Below are positions 9,944 through 19,396 of a DNA stretch of 64,000 nt, piece after piece. This DNA is from Pseudomonas sp. SDI (lineage in GTDB: Bacteria; Pseudomonadota; Gammaproteobacteria; Pseudomonadales; Pseudomonadaceae). The DNA lies in the NCBI RefSeq assembly GCF_003105155.1, contig NZ_QETK01000001.1:124001-188000 (forward strand), in the 5' to 3' direction. Position 1 is the first letter of the stretch; each line of letters opens with the position of its first letter. Under the pieces are notes generated by a model. It saw nothing but the letters and a program-made list of their open reading frames with translations, had not been told where the DNA came from and ran no database searches. The translations under genes and the position numbers were made by a program.

Positions 9944-11938
9944 TCATGGGTCCAGTCGCCGCTGCTGATAGATCCAGTCGACAATCTCTCCATCCGGCGT
10001 GTAGCCACTGACTGTTTCACGCAGCAACTGCCGAACGTGGGCGTAGTCGTCACGCTTGACCGCACTCAGCAACTCGTTGAGGCGCTCTTTCAGGACATCC
10101 CAGGCCAGATAGTCCTCATGGGCACTCATGATCATCGGGTGGCGTGTGGCCACGACGTTGTCACCGATGAGCAACTCCTCATAAAGTTTTTCCCCTGGGC
10201 GCAACCCCGTGAACTCGATGGCAATGTCACCATGTGGGTTACGTTCGGAGCGCGTGCTGAGGCCGGACAGATGAATCATTTTTTCCGCCAGCTCGACGAT
10301 CCGTACCGGCTCCCCCATGTCCAGCACAAAAACGTCACCGCCCTGCCCCATGGAGCCCGCCTGGATTACCAGTTGTGCCGCTTCCGGGATGGTCATGAAG
10401 TAGCGGGTGATCTTCGGGTGAGTGACCGTCAATGGACCACCCGACTTGATCTGTTTGTGGAACAACGGAATCACCGAACCGGAAGACCCCAGTACATTAC
10501 CGAAGCGCACCATGGTGAAGCGGGTCTTGTTCACTTGCGACACGTTGCTGGTATCGCCAAACAGCACAGGCGCCAGTTCTCGACTGAGGGCCTGAAGTGT
10601 CATTTCCGCCAGGCGTTTGGTGCTCCCCATGACATTGGTCGGACGCACGGCCTTGTCAGTGGAGATCAGTACAAAGTTGGAAATTCCGGCCTGTAAGGCC
10701 GCCTGGGCAGTATTCAATGTACCAATGACGTTGTTTAGCACGCCTTCGGCGATGTTGTGTTCCACCATCGGCACATGCTTGTAGGCCGCCGCGTGATACA
10801 CCGTATCGACGCGCCAGGCCCTCATGATGTCGAGCATCTGCGCCTGATTGCGCACCGACCCAAGAATCGGCAACAACTTGATCGCCAGCGACTCCCGGGC
10901 AACGCGCTGTTCCAGCTCGGAAAGAATACTGTAGAGATTGAACTCGCTGTGCTCGAACAACAACAGCGTTCGCGGCTTAAGGCCGACAATCTGCCGACAC
11001 AGTTCAGAACCGATCGAACCACCCGCTCCGGTCACCATCACCGATTGACCAGCAATGCAGCGCTCCAGCAGATCATCCTGTGCGGGTACCGCGTCGCGAC
11101 CGAGCAAGTCGGCGATATCCACCTCCTGGATATCGTCAACCTTGACCCTACCGCTGGCAAGGTCCATGAAGCCTGGAATACTGCGAACATGCAGCGGGAA
11201 ACCCTCGAGGAAACCAAGAATTTCGCGACGACGTACTCGAGTTACCGATGGGATAGCCAGGAGGATTTCCTGCGCCCCGGTGTTATCGATCATGCGTTGC
11301 AGATGGCGCGGCTTGTAGACCTGCAAACCAGAAATAACCCGATCCGCAATGCTACTGTCATCATCAATAAACGCCACCGGGCGCATCACCTTGCCCAGGC
11401 GTAATGCTGCCACCAACTGATTGCCAGCAGCACCAGCGCCATAAATGGCTACTTTGGGCAGGCCATCGTCACGGCTGGTAAAGGGTACGTGCTGCGCCGC
11501 GGCGAACCAGTCACCGAGAAAGTATTGCCGCATGGCTAGACGCAACCCACCAACCATCACCAGGCTCAACCACCAGTAGTTGAAAATGATCGAGCGCGGT
11601 ACCACGTTCTGGTGGTTGCTATACCAGTAGACAACAAAGCCAAGGATCAACGAAGACAGGCTGACGGCCTTGATGATGGCGATGAGCGCGTCGTTGCCAA
11701 AATAGCGCATGACCGCGCGGTACATGCCGAAACGGATAAACAGGGGAATGGCAACGATTGGCGCACTGATGAACAGCCAGAAGTGGTCCTTGATGGGGTT
11801 GGCCATTTCGTCGATACCCAGGCGCACGACAAATGCCAGCCACAGCGCCATCCAGACCAATATGACGTCAGCCAATACCTGCAGTAGGCGTTTTTGACGA
11901 CGCGGCAAGCCCAGTAGAAATGCCCGTAACCTATCCAT
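9944..11938 (-). CDS. wbpM: WbpM-type nucleoside-diphosphate-sugar 4,6-dehydratase
   Basis: Inner-membrane UDP-GlcNAc C4,C6-dehydratase that makes the 4-keto-6-deoxy intermediate for D-QuiNAc/D-FucNAc sugars of O-antigen. The 664 residues match WbpM. Four N-terminal membrane helices (about 15-135) are followed by a first Rossmann-like domain with GAGAAGNQL and a second, catalytic SDR domain with TGAGGSIGSEL. The active-site triad has the WbpM-type Met in place of Tyr (NVMGSTK). The ATG at 11938 (MDRLRAFLLG) was chosen; 51 further upstream codons lack similarity. It is the last gene of the locus, as in P. aeruginosa O-antigen clusters, and is followed by a terminator. Confidence 0.95.
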   Translation of the reverse strand: MDRLRAFLLGLPRRQKRLLQVLADVILVWMALWLAFVVRLGIDEMANPIKDHFWLFISAPIVAIPLFIRFGMYRAVMRYFGNDALIAIIKAVSLSSLILGFVVYWYSNHQNVVPRSIIFNYWWLSLVMVGGLRLAMRQYFLGDWFAAAQHVPFTSRDDGLPKVAIYGAGAAGNQLVAALRLGKVMRPVAFIDDDSSIADRVISGLQVYKPRHLQRMIDNTGAQEILLAIPSVTRVRRREILGFLEGFPLHVRSIPGFMDLASGRVKVDDIQEVDIADLLGRDAVPAQDDLLERCIAGQSVMVTGAGGSIGSELCRQIVGLKPRTLLLFEHSEFNLYSILSELEQRVARESLAIKLLPILGSVRNQAQMLDIMRAWRVDTVYHAAAYKHVPMVEHNIAEGVLNNVIGTLNTAQAALQAGISNFVLISTDKAVRPTNVMGSTKRLAEMTLQALSRELAPVLFGDTSNVSQVNKTRFTMVRFGNVLGSSGSVIPLFHKQIKSGGPLTVTHPKITRYFMTIPEAAQLVIQAGSMGQGGDVFVLDMGEPVRIVELAEKMIHLSGLSTRSERNPHGDIAIEFTGLRPGEKLYEELLIGDNVVATRHPMIMSAHEDYLAWDVLKERLNELLSAVKRDDYAHVRQLLRETVSGYTPDGEIVDWIYQQRRLDP

Positions 11939-12035
11939 AACCCCTTCGAACACCTTTACTGCTCCCATAGTAATCTGCAGCTGAAACCTCGTGTAGCAAG
12001 TGCATGCCAGCGAAAAGGCAAGACGTGTGGGTGCC

Positions 12036-13046
12036 TTACTCCAATGCACCCGCACGATAGCGCACAGCCAGTACGACCAGCGGTGCATAGGCAATTACCA
12101 CACCCAGTGCACCATCCAGATCTAGCAGGATGACGCACAAGGCGATTGGCAACAACCAGAACAGATTCAGTACTCCGACTGCCACGGTTACCGGGAGATG
12201 CTTGCCGTACAACCGCGAGGCAAACTGGTAGGCGTGGCTACGATGCGCTTCATAGACTTTGTCGCCTCGGGACAGTCGGCGAATAAGGGTGTAGGTGGCA
12301 TCCACGATGAACACACCGAGCAAAATCAACCAGCACCAGAACAATTGCGAAGACACCCAGGCCGCCTGCAGCGACAGAACGCCCAAGGCAATGCCAAGGA
12401 AACCGCTGCCGGCATCGCCCATGAAGATTCGCGCAGGCGGAAAGTTCCAGTATAGGAAGCCGAAAACCGCCATCGCCAGCAACAATGGCAACATTACCAG
12501 TTGCTCGAAGCCTGCGAGCCAGTAGAGCACGCACGCCCCCAGGCACGCACAAATGGCTTCAACACTGGCGATGCCGTCAATGCCATCCATGAAGTTGTAT
12601 AGATTCAACAGCCAGACCAGATAAAAAGCCGCAAATACTGCCCCGAACCAGCCGAGGTCGACTTGCCATCCCAACACCTCGACCGCCGGAAAACCACCCA
12701 GCCAGACCAGCGCCCAGGTCGCAGCCAGAAAGTGTCCGAGCAAGCGCCATCGGGCCGCGATGTGGCCGTGATCGTCCATGAACCCAATGATTGCAATCAG
12801 TGCCCCGGAACCGCCCAGGGCGACTAGCGCGGGCATCTGCGCAGCCTCTCCCACCGCCAGCACAGCCAACGCCAGAAGAAAGGCAATCACGATCGCCACA
12901 CCACCACCACGAGGCGTCGGTACAGCATGCGAGCTGCGCGCATTGGGAATGTCGATGATGCTTTTGGCCAGTGCATAACGCCGTAATACGGCGGTCAATG
13001 CCAGAGACAGCACCGCAACCAGCGGAATCAGCCACCCTTGAGTCAT
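12036..13046 (-). CDS. wbpL: WbpL-type UDP-HexNAc:undecaprenyl-phosphate sugar-1-phosphate transferase
   Basis: Polyprenyl-phosphate sugar-1-phosphotransferase of the MraY/WecA family (336 residues, about 11 membrane helices). It starts each O-unit by transferring QuiNAc/FucNAc-1-phosphate to undecaprenyl phosphate. Family motifs seen: NFMDGIDGIA, FMGDAGSGFLG and the cytoplasmic RSHAYQ loop. The start overlaps the end of wbpV by 4 bases (ATGA), suggesting translational coupling. The wbpV-wbpL-wbpM order is the one known from P. aeruginosa serotypes such as O6. Confidence 0.95.
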   Translation of the reverse strand: MTQGWLIPLVAVLSLALTAVLRRYALAKSIIDIPNARSSHAVPTPRGGGVAIVIAFLLALAVLAVGEAAQMPALVALGGSGALIAIIGFMDDHGHIAARWRLLGHFLAATWALVWLGGFPAVEVLGWQVDLGWFGAVFAAFYLVWLLNLYNFMDGIDGIASVEAICACLGACVLYWLAGFEQLVMLPLLLAMAVFGFLYWNFPPARIFMGDAGSGFLGIALGVLSLQAAWVSSQLFWCWLILLGVFIVDATYTLIRRLSRGDKVYEAHRSHAYQFASRLYGKHLPVTVAVGVLNLFWLLPIALCVILLDLDGALGVVIAYAPLVVLAVRYRAGALE

Positions 13047-14011
13047 TTTCTTGTTTTTTCCTGATAATCCCGAGCCGTCAGCCCAAGCGCGTCATCGACG
13101 CTGATAGGTGGCTTCCAGCTCAGCAAAGAACGAGTTTTTTCAATATCGACCTGCAGCGAGCCACACAGGCGCTGCGACAGCGAATGCTTGCCCAGCAAGG
13201 CGGCGCCCCACTCCAGCAGCCGGCTGGGGACCGGCAGCAGGCGAGCTGGGCGCCCCAGCGCCTTAGCCATGCGGCGAAGCAACCCGGAAGTCGAAAGATC
13301 CTCTCCGTCGCTGACCAGGAACGTCTGGTTCGCGGCGGCCGGATGATCCACGCAGGTAACCACGAGGTCGGCCAGATTCCCCAAAGCCACTAGACTGCGA
13401 CGATTATCGATGGCTCCGAACGGCAAGGGCACGCCTTTATCCAGCCAGCGCATCATGGCCAAGAAGTTGGCTTTGACGCCCGGCCCATATACCAATACCG
13501 GACGGACGATCACCACTTCCAGGCCGATCTCCTTGGCCAAGATCCGCAACCCTGCCTCGGCTTCCATCTTGGACACACCATAGGGGTCAGCCGGCGCGGG
13601 TACGTCATCGGCAGTGTAGGGGCGGCCTTTAGGCGTACCTTCGCCATTGACCTTGATCGAACTGATGAAGACAAATCGCTTGGCACCGGCTGCCGCGGCC
13701 TGGCGTGCAAGATTCAAGGTGCCCTCGACGTTGACCTTGCGAAAAGCGGCCAATGGGTCGGCTTCTGTATCGTTCATCACGTGAACGCGCGCAGCGGAGT
13801 GAATGACCGTATCCACACCGGCAAGCGCGCACTGCCAGTCGGTAGTAGCGTCCAGCGCTGCGATGCGGGCCACAGTCACGCGCGGGTCAACCTGCACAGG
13901 TACCTGGCGAAATGCCGCAACCACTGCCTGGCCCTTGGCAAGGAGCCGTTCAAGGACGGCCTTACCTACGAAACCGGAAGCTCCGGTCAACAACACGGTA
14001 TGCGACATCAC
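13043..14011 (-). CDS. wbpV: WbpV-like NAD-dependent epimerase/dehydratase (4-keto reductase)
   Basis: Extended SDR of 322 residues. TGASGFVGKAV is at the N terminus, SSIKVNG is mid-protein and YGVSK supplies the catalytic Tyr/Lys. In P. aeruginosa, WbpV reduces the 4-keto product of WbpM to UDP-D-QuiNAc. The neighbours wbpL and wbpM and the 4-base overlaps on both sides support that role. A UDP-D-FucNAc-forming reductase (WbpK type) has the same architecture and cannot be excluded by eye. Confidence 0.85.
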   Translation of the reverse strand: MMSHTVLLTGASGFVGKAVLERLLAKGQAVVAAFRQVPVQVDPRVTVARIAALDATTDWQCALAGVDTVIHSAARVHVMNDTEADPLAAFRKVNVEGTLNLARQAAAAGAKRFVFISSIKVNGEGTPKGRPYTADDVPAPADPYGVSKMEAEAGLRILAKEIGLEVVIVRPVLVYGPGVKANFLAMMRWLDKGVPLPFGAIDNRRSLVALGNLADLVVTCVDHPAAANQTFLVSDGEDLSTSGLLRRMAKALGRPARLLPVPSRLLEWGAALLGKHSLSQRLCGSLQVDIEKTRSLLSWKPPISVDDALGLTARDYQEKTRK

Positions 14012-15261
14012 TTGTCTGCCTTACGTAGGGTAGCTTCACCAAAAAGAGTTTCCAAACGTGCCATCAGCTTGGGTTTGGAGTAATGCTGCAGGTAGTACTC
14101 GCGCCCGGCGTCGCCCATCTGCTTACGCTGCGCACTCGAGGTGCCAACGAGGTCGCTGACGATCCGGACAAGCCCCTGGGCATCACCAGAGTCGCACGCA
14201 AAGCCGGCGCCGGATTCATCGATGACCCGCGCAGCCTCGCCGTTGATCATCCCCAGCAAGGGTCGCCCGGAAGCCAGATAGGCCTGGACCTTGCCTGGAA
14301 TGGTCTTCTGGAACACATCGTTGGTCTTCAAGGTAACCAACAAGGCATCGGCCCGGGCGAACAGCCCGGGCATGGCCTCCAGAGGGTGACGACCAAGCAG
14401 GTGCACATTATCCAGGCCACGTGCCAGCACCTGCTCAGCCAGCCAGGCACTCATGCGCCCATCCCCCACAATGACCCAGCGCACTGCCACCTTGCCACGC
14501 AGTGCTTCGGCGGCATCCAGCACCGCAGGAAAGTCCTGGGCCTCGCCAAGATTGCCGGCGAAAACCACAGTGAATACCGACGCATCCGCTGTTATCAGAG
14601 CGCTGCTAGCCGCGTCTGGCGCAGAGAAGTCGTCCTCGGCCCAACTTGGAAAGTACACCAGACGCTCATCGGCAATGCTGCGTGTGCAGTACTGCTTGAC
14701 GTTCTCCAGGAACCCATGGGACTGCAAAAGCAGGTAGTCGGTACGATTGTAAATCCACGAAACCATTCGCCCAACCAGCGATAGCAGACGTGGGTTGCGC
14801 AATACCCCCACCGCCCTGAGGGTCTCCGGCCAAAGGTCCAGCACCCAGACAAACACCGGCGCACGCTTGAGGCGCCCAATTACGATAGCGGGTATCGCCG
14901 CCATGATCGGCGACACGGCATACACGAAAAGCGCATCGAACTTTCGTCCGCGCAACTTGAAGGCACCCAGGGTCGAGGCACTGAGGAAAAACGAGGCATA
15001 GTTCAGGACCAGCCGAATGCTGCGCTTGCCACGCGGCAGCATCGGAACCCTAACGATCTCGGCGCCGTGGTAAGAGGAAAAATCGCCAGGCGCGGCACGA
15101 TAGCTTTCGAACACTTCGCCTTCTGGATAATTCGGCAACCCGGTCAGCACCGTCACCTCGTGACCTTTTTCCCTAAGGTCGCGGACCATGTCATTGATCC
15201 GCATATTTTCTGGCCAAAAATACTGGGTAACGACTAGCACTCTCAGCTTTTTATCACGCAT
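14008..15261 (-). CDS. wbuB: Glycosyltransferase family 4 (WbuB/WbjE-like, probable L-FucNAc/FucNAm transferase)
   Basis: Cytoplasmic GT-B glycosyltransferase, about 417 residues. The N terminus VLVVTQYFWPENMRIN and the C-terminal donor-binding block with MPGLFARADALLVTL and SGRPLLGMI match GT4 enzymes that sit next to wbjBCD/fnlABC in other O-antigen clusters. There it is assigned as the L-fucosamine transferase. The 3' end overlaps wbpV by 4 bases. The start is ATG at 15261 or GTG three codons earlier. By position it should add L-FucNAm to the first HexNAc; acceptor and linkage are inferred. Confidence 0.85.
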   Translation of the reverse strand: MRDKKLRVLVVTQYFWPENMRINDMVRDLREKGHEVTVLTGLPNYPEGEVFESYRAAPGDFSSYHGAEIVRVPMLPRGKRSIRLVLNYASFFLSASTLGAFKLRGRKFDALFVYAVSPIMAAIPAIVIGRLKRAPVFVWVLDLWPETLRAVGVLRNPRLLSLVGRMVSWIYNRTDYLLLQSHGFLENVKQYCTRSIADERLVYFPSWAEDDFSAPDAASSALITADASVFTVVFAGNLGEAQDFPAVLDAAEALRGKVAVRWVIVGDGRMSAWLAEQVLARGLDNVHLLGRHPLEAMPGLFARADALLVTLKTNDVFQKTIPGKVQAYLASGRPLLGMINGEAARVIDESGAGFACDSGDAQGLVRIVSDLVGTSSAQRKQMGDAGREYYLQHYSKPKLMARLETLFGEATLRKADK

Positions 15262-15275
15262 GCCTACCACTCAGT

Positions 15276-16406
15276 TCAGTAACGCTTCCATACGGTACGA
15301 TTCACATAGTCGGTATAACTATGAAGAATGCGAACAACCTTGTCCGAGACGTTCGGCATGCTGTAGTCAGTCACCAGGCGCATGCTGCGTTCGTCCCCAC
15401 GGGCCTGGCTGTCGAGAATGCTCAAGCCCTGCAGGACCCGCTCAACGTCCAACCCGACCATCATCGCCGCCGTTTCTTCCATGCCTTCCGGGCGCTCATG
15501 CGCTTCACGAATGTTCAGGGCCGGGAAGTTCAGGATCGACGCTTCTTCACTGATCGTGCCGCTGTCCGAAAGCACTGCCTTGGCTTCCAGTTGCAACTTG
15601 TTGTAATCCTTGAAACCCAATGGTTTCAACAAACGCACATTCGAGTGGAAGGTAACGCCCATCGCATCGACCCGTTTCTGAGTACGCGGGTGCGTCGAAA
15701 CGATGACTGGCAGGTTGAATTGTTCGGCAACCGTGTTGAGAACCTCCACCAGTTTGAGGAAGTTCTTTTCCGAATCAATGTTCTCTTCGCGGTGCGCACT
15801 GACAACAAAGAACTTACCCTGTTCAATGCCAAGCCGAGCCAGTACGTCCGACGTTTCGATGCCCTGACGATAATGATTGAGCACTTCGAACATCGGGCTG
15901 CCGGTCTTGATCACCCGGTCAGGTGGCAACCCTTCGCGCAGCAGGTAGTCACGGGCGATGGTGCTGTAAGTCAGGTTAATATCGGCCGTATGGTCGACAA
16001 TCCGCCGATTGATCTCTTCAGGTACACGCATGTCGAAGCAACGATTACCCGCCTCCATATGGAAGGTTGGAATCTTGCGACGCTTCGCCGGGATCACTGC
16101 CATGCAGCTGTTGGTGTCTCCCAGGACCAACAGGGCCTCGGGATTTACCTCAGCCAACACGCGGTCGACCGCAATGATCACGTTACCGATGGTTTCGGCG
16201 CCGCTGCTACCAGCAGCGTTGAGGAAATGGTCCGGCTTACGGATACCCAGATCCTGGAAGAATATTTCGTTCAATTCATAGTCATAGTTCTGCCCGGTGT
16301 GCACGAGGACATGATCACAATGTTGATCAAGTGCATCCATCACACGGGACAGACGAATGATTTCGGGACGCGTCCCAACGACAGTAACGACCTTCAACTT
16401 TTTCAT
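15276..16406 (-). CDS. wbjD: UDP-L-FucNAc-forming 2-epimerase (WbjD/FnlC)
   Basis: Non-hydrolysing NDP-HexNAc 2-epimerase fold, 376 residues. The motif GTRPEIIRL is at the N terminus, HTGQNYDYELNE and LGDTNS follow, with HMEAGNRCFD and the late SDSGTISEEA. WecB makes UDP-ManNAc with the same fold, but the NYDYELNE block and the location directly after wbjC and wbjB identify the version that epimerises UDP-2-acetamido-2,6-dideoxy-L-talose to UDP-L-FucNAc. Complete. Confidence 0.93.
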   Translation of the reverse strand: MKKLKVVTVVGTRPEIIRLSRVMDALDQHCDHVLVHTGQNYDYELNEIFFQDLGIRKPDHFLNAAGSSGAETIGNVIIAVDRVLAEVNPEALLVLGDTNSCMAVIPAKRRKIPTFHMEAGNRCFDMRVPEEINRRIVDHTADINLTYSTIARDYLLREGLPPDRVIKTGSPMFEVLNHYRQGIETSDVLARLGIEQGKFFVVSAHREENIDSEKNFLKLVEVLNTVAEQFNLPVIVSTHPRTQKRVDAMGVTFHSNVRLLKPLGFKDYNKLQLEAKAVLSDSGTISEEASILNFPALNIREAHERPEGMEETAAMMVGLDVERVLQGLSILDSQARGDERSMRLVTDYSMPNVSDKVVRILHSYTDYVNRTVWKRY

Positions 16407-16434
16407 ACGATTCCCACTTCCTGATCAATCGAAC

Positions 16435-17541
16435 TTACGGGCACACGGGCAGTGCGTAAGTATCCGGTTGTTCACGGTCAAAAATTTCATTGGCCCACAG
16501 CATCACAATCATTTCTTCGCTGCCAATATTGGTGATGTCATGCGTCCAACCTGGAACTGTCTCGACGATTACCGGCTTTTCGCCCGTGGTCTGCAATTCG
16601 TAGAAATCGCCGGTCAGGATATGCCGGAAGCGGAAGTTGGCATGCCCCTTGATCACAAGAAACTTTTCGGTCTTCGAATGATGATAGTGGCCACCACGGG
16701 TAATCCCTGGGTGCGCGGTGAAATAGGAGAACTGACCGGCGTCCGGCGTTTTCAGCATCTCCACGAACACACCGCGAGGGTCACTGTAGCCGGGGACGTC
16801 GTAAGTGAATGACTGCTCCGGCAAGTAACTCAGGTAAGTGGAGTACAGCGCCCGTACCAAGCCTGTGCCAACCCTCTCTGTGACCAGGCTCGCACGGCTG
16901 TCACGAAAAGCTAGCAACTGCTCGGCGAGCGCCCCCACCGTAGTCGAATAGACGGGCTGTACCTGAGCACTGCCGTCGACTGTTTTGCCATCGAGGATCG
17001 CGATGCAATGGCGCACCACATCGTCGATATACACCAGTTGCAGAGGCGCCTGCTTGTCATTGATCTGGATCGGCAGATCGCGAGCAATATTATGGCAGAA
17101 GGTGGCGACCGCCGAGTTGTAGTTCGGCCGCGCCCACTTGCCAAATACGTTTGGCAGGCGCAAGACATGCAACTGAATGGCCTGGTGCCTGGCCAGCGCC
17201 TGCAGCGCCTCTTCGGCCTCACGCTTGCTGGTGCCATAAGGATTGTCGCGATCAGCCTGAATCGAAGAGCTATAGACCACCGGTATGCACTGGCCACTTT
17301 CACGCAGTGCATCACAGAGCACCTGAGTGAAATCACTGTTGCCCGTCGAAAATTCGGCAGGATCTTGAGGGCGGTTCACCCCCGCAAAGTGGAAGATGCA
17401 GTCTGCCTCGGCGACCCGGGCTTTCAAGCCATCAAGGTCATCGCGTGCGGCGTGCAGTATCTCGATATCCTGACGCTCGCGCAGATGACTTGCCAGGTTC
17501 TTGCCGATAAAACCATTGATACCCGTGATCAGAACCTTCAT
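16435..17541 (-). CDS. wbjC: WbjC/FnlB/CapF bifunctional reductase-epimerase
   Basis: Two-domain enzyme of 368 residues for the middle step of UDP-L-FucNAc synthesis. The N-terminal SDR domain (about 1-245) has GINGFIGKNL and NPYGTSKREAEE. The C-terminal cupin domain (about 255-365) has a His-rich metal site, GGHYHHSKTEKF. CapF-type enzymes use the cupin for C3 epimerisation and the SDR for C4 reduction. It lies between wbjB (4-base gap) and wbjD, in the usual gene order. Confidence 0.95.
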   Translation of the reverse strand: MKVLITGINGFIGKNLASHLRERQDIEILHAARDDLDGLKARVAEADCIFHFAGVNRPQDPAEFSTGNSDFTQVLCDALRESGQCIPVVYSSSIQADRDNPYGTSKREAEEALQALARHQAIQLHVLRLPNVFGKWARPNYNSAVATFCHNIARDLPIQINDKQAPLQLVYIDDVVRHCIAILDGKTVDGSAQVQPVYSTTVGALAEQLLAFRDSRASLVTERVGTGLVRALYSTYLSYLPEQSFTYDVPGYSDPRGVFVEMLKTPDAGQFSYFTAHPGITRGGHYHHSKTEKFLVIKGHANFRFRHILTGDFYELQTTGEKPVIVETVPGWTHDITNIGSEEMIVMLWANEIFDREQPDTYALPVCP

Positions 17542-17544
17542 CGA

Positions 17545-18579
17545 TCATTCCTCTGGCGTGGCGTGCTCACCACGCTGAATGGCACGAATGAACTCCAGCT
17601 TCAACAGCAGTTGTTGCATGCCGGCAACATCAAGACGCTCGGTGTTGTGAGAGTTGTAGTCTTCGGTATGAGAGATTTTTTCTTCGCCTTGCTCGACGAA
17701 CTTGCTGTAGTTCAGGTCGCGCAGATCAGGCGGAACGCGGAAGTAATCGCCCATGTCTTCGGCGCAGGCGATTTCCTCACGGCTCAGCAGTGCTTCGTAA
17801 AGCTTCTCGCCATGGCGAGTACCAATCACCTGGATCGGATGATCTGGTTTACCCATCAATTCCGTCAGCGCTTTAGCCAGGACCTGCACGGTCGCTGCTG
17901 GGGCCTTCTGCACAAACAAGTCACCATTATTGCCATGCTCGAAGGCATACAGCACCAGGTCGACTGCATCGGCCAGGGTCATCATGAAACGGGTCATGTT
18001 CGGGTCTGTAATCGAAAGGGCCTGCCCCTGACGAATCTGATCGACGAACAGTGGAATGACCGAACCGCGCGATGCCATCACGTTGCCATAGCGCGTACCG
18101 CAAATCACGGTTTTGCTTTCGTCAACATTACGCGACTTGGCAACCATGACCTTTTCCATCATGGCCTTGGAGATGCCCATCGCATTGATTGGATAGACTG
18201 CTTTGTCGGTACTGAGGCAGACAACCCGACGAACCTCGTTCTGAATCGCCGCTTCCAGCAGATTTTCTGTACCGATCACATTGGTCTTGACCGCTTCCAT
18301 CGGGTGGAACTCGCACGATGGCACCTGTTTCAGCGCCGCCGCATGGAAGATGTAGTCGACACCGCGGGTAGCATTGAGGACACTTTGATAATCACGCACA
18401 TCGCCAATGTAAAACTTCAACTTGCTATTGGCATAGCGCTTGCGCATGTCGTCCTGCTTCTTCTCATCACGGCTGAAAATGCGGATTTCCGCGATATCCG
18501 TATCAAGGAAGCGCTTGAGCACAGCGTTACCGAAGGAGCCTGTACCGCCTGAAATGAGAAGTTTCTTTCCGCTAAACAT
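17545..18579 (-). CDS. wbjB: WbjB/FnlA/CapE UDP-GlcNAc 4,6-dehydratase/5-epimerase
   Basis: First step of UDP-L-FucNAc synthesis, soluble SDR of 344 residues. The NADP motif is SGGTGSFGNAV. The catalytic region reads STDKAVYPINAMGISKAMME, with Met instead of Tyr in the Yx3K position (SMK triad), as known for this family. It is the first of the wbjB-C-D trio and follows the acetamidino genes wbuX-Y-Z, which links L-FucNAc to amidination. Confidence 0.95.
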   Translation of the reverse strand: MFSGKKLLISGGTGSFGNAVLKRFLDTDIAEIRIFSRDEKKQDDMRKRYANSKLKFYIGDVRDYQSVLNATRGVDYIFHAAALKQVPSCEFHPMEAVKTNVIGTENLLEAAIQNEVRRVVCLSTDKAVYPINAMGISKAMMEKVMVAKSRNVDESKTVICGTRYGNVMASRGSVIPLFVDQIRQGQALSITDPNMTRFMMTLADAVDLVLYAFEHGNNGDLFVQKAPAATVQVLAKALTELMGKPDHPIQVIGTRHGEKLYEALLSREEIACAEDMGDYFRVPPDLRDLNYSKFVEQGEEKISHTEDYNSHNTERLDVAGMQQLLLKLEFIRAIQRGEHATPEE

Positions 18580-18612
18580 AATTGTTCCTGAATATGATGC
18601 AGACGGCCCCGA

Positions 18613-19395
18613 CTAGCGGGGCGGCAGGGCTGAGAAGACCAGTTCGTCTTTCTGCTTGGCGCTGGGGTAGCTGATCAGTACCGCACGATAGGTACCTTTA
18701 AAAACGAAGAAGCTTCCTGCTGCGACGCCAACTACGCCACATGCAGCGACCACCTTGTTCATGTCCTCAAGCGAACCACCGCCGCCGAGGATTGTAACAG
18801 GGATGCTTACCGTCTCACGCAAGCGGCAGGCAAGCGCTACATCGTAGCCCTTCATCCGCCCGTCGTTATCAATCGAATTGATAACAATCTCTCCTGCCCC
18901 GGCGGCTTCCATTTCCTTGGCAACGTCCAGAACATTACGCTTGGTGTTGCGCGTGCCATTGTGCGTCCACACATCGTGCTGCTTACTGAGCAGCCTCTGC
19001 TTGTGGTCAAGCACGACGACAACGCTTTGCCGGCCAATTTCCTCGGCAATGCGCGTGACCAGGGAAGCATCTTCCAGCGCAGCGGCACTGACGGCGACCT
19101 TTTCGACACCCAATGCGATGATTGTCCTGGCCTGCTCCGGGGTACGGATACCGCCGCCATAGCAGAGCGGCATGCGACATTCGGCTGCCAGGTTGGCGAT
19201 CTTCTTGTAGTCCGGCTCACGCCCATTCACGGTGGCGTCGATATCGACAACGATCAACTCATCGGCTTCTTTTTCGTTGAAGATCTTCACCGCATTGATC
19301 GGATCCCCGACATACTTGGGGTCCTTGAAGCGCACCGTCTTAACCAGGCCACCGTCCTGAATCAACAGGCAAGGAATAATTCGAGGTCTTAGCAT
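18613..19395 (-). CDS. wbuZ: HisF2/WbuZ-type acetamidino-sugar formation subunit
   Basis: TIM-barrel protein of 260 residues homologous to HisF. The sequence begins MLRPRIIPCLLIQDGG: residue 11, the catalytic Asp of true HisF, is Leu, while Asp130 is kept (VVVVLD). Loss of Asp11 argues against imidazole-glycerol-phosphate cyclisation and for an ammonia-channel role. With HisH2/WbuY it feeds ammonia to WbuX, which turns an N-acetyl group into an acetamidino group. One base separates it from the HisH homologue. Confidence 0.92.
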   Translation of the reverse strand: MLRPRIIPCLLIQDGGLVKTVRFKDPKYVGDPINAVKIFNEKEADELIVVDIDATVNGREPDYKKIANLAAECRMPLCYGGGIRTPEQARTIIALGVEKVAVSAAALEDASLVTRIAEEIGRQSVVVVLDHKQRLLSKQHDVWTHNGTRNTKRNVLDVAKEMEAAGAGEIVINSIDNDGRMKGYDVALACRLRETVSIPVTILGGGGSLEDMNKVVAACGVVGVAAGSFFVFKGTYRAVLISYPSAKQKDELVFSALPPR

Positions 19396-19396
19396 T

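Noticed and set aside
15276..16406. WecB (UDP-ManNAc) for the 2-epimerase gene
   Set aside because: It is placed directly behind wbjB-wbjC, and no ManNAc dehydrogenase (WecC/WbpA type) is present.
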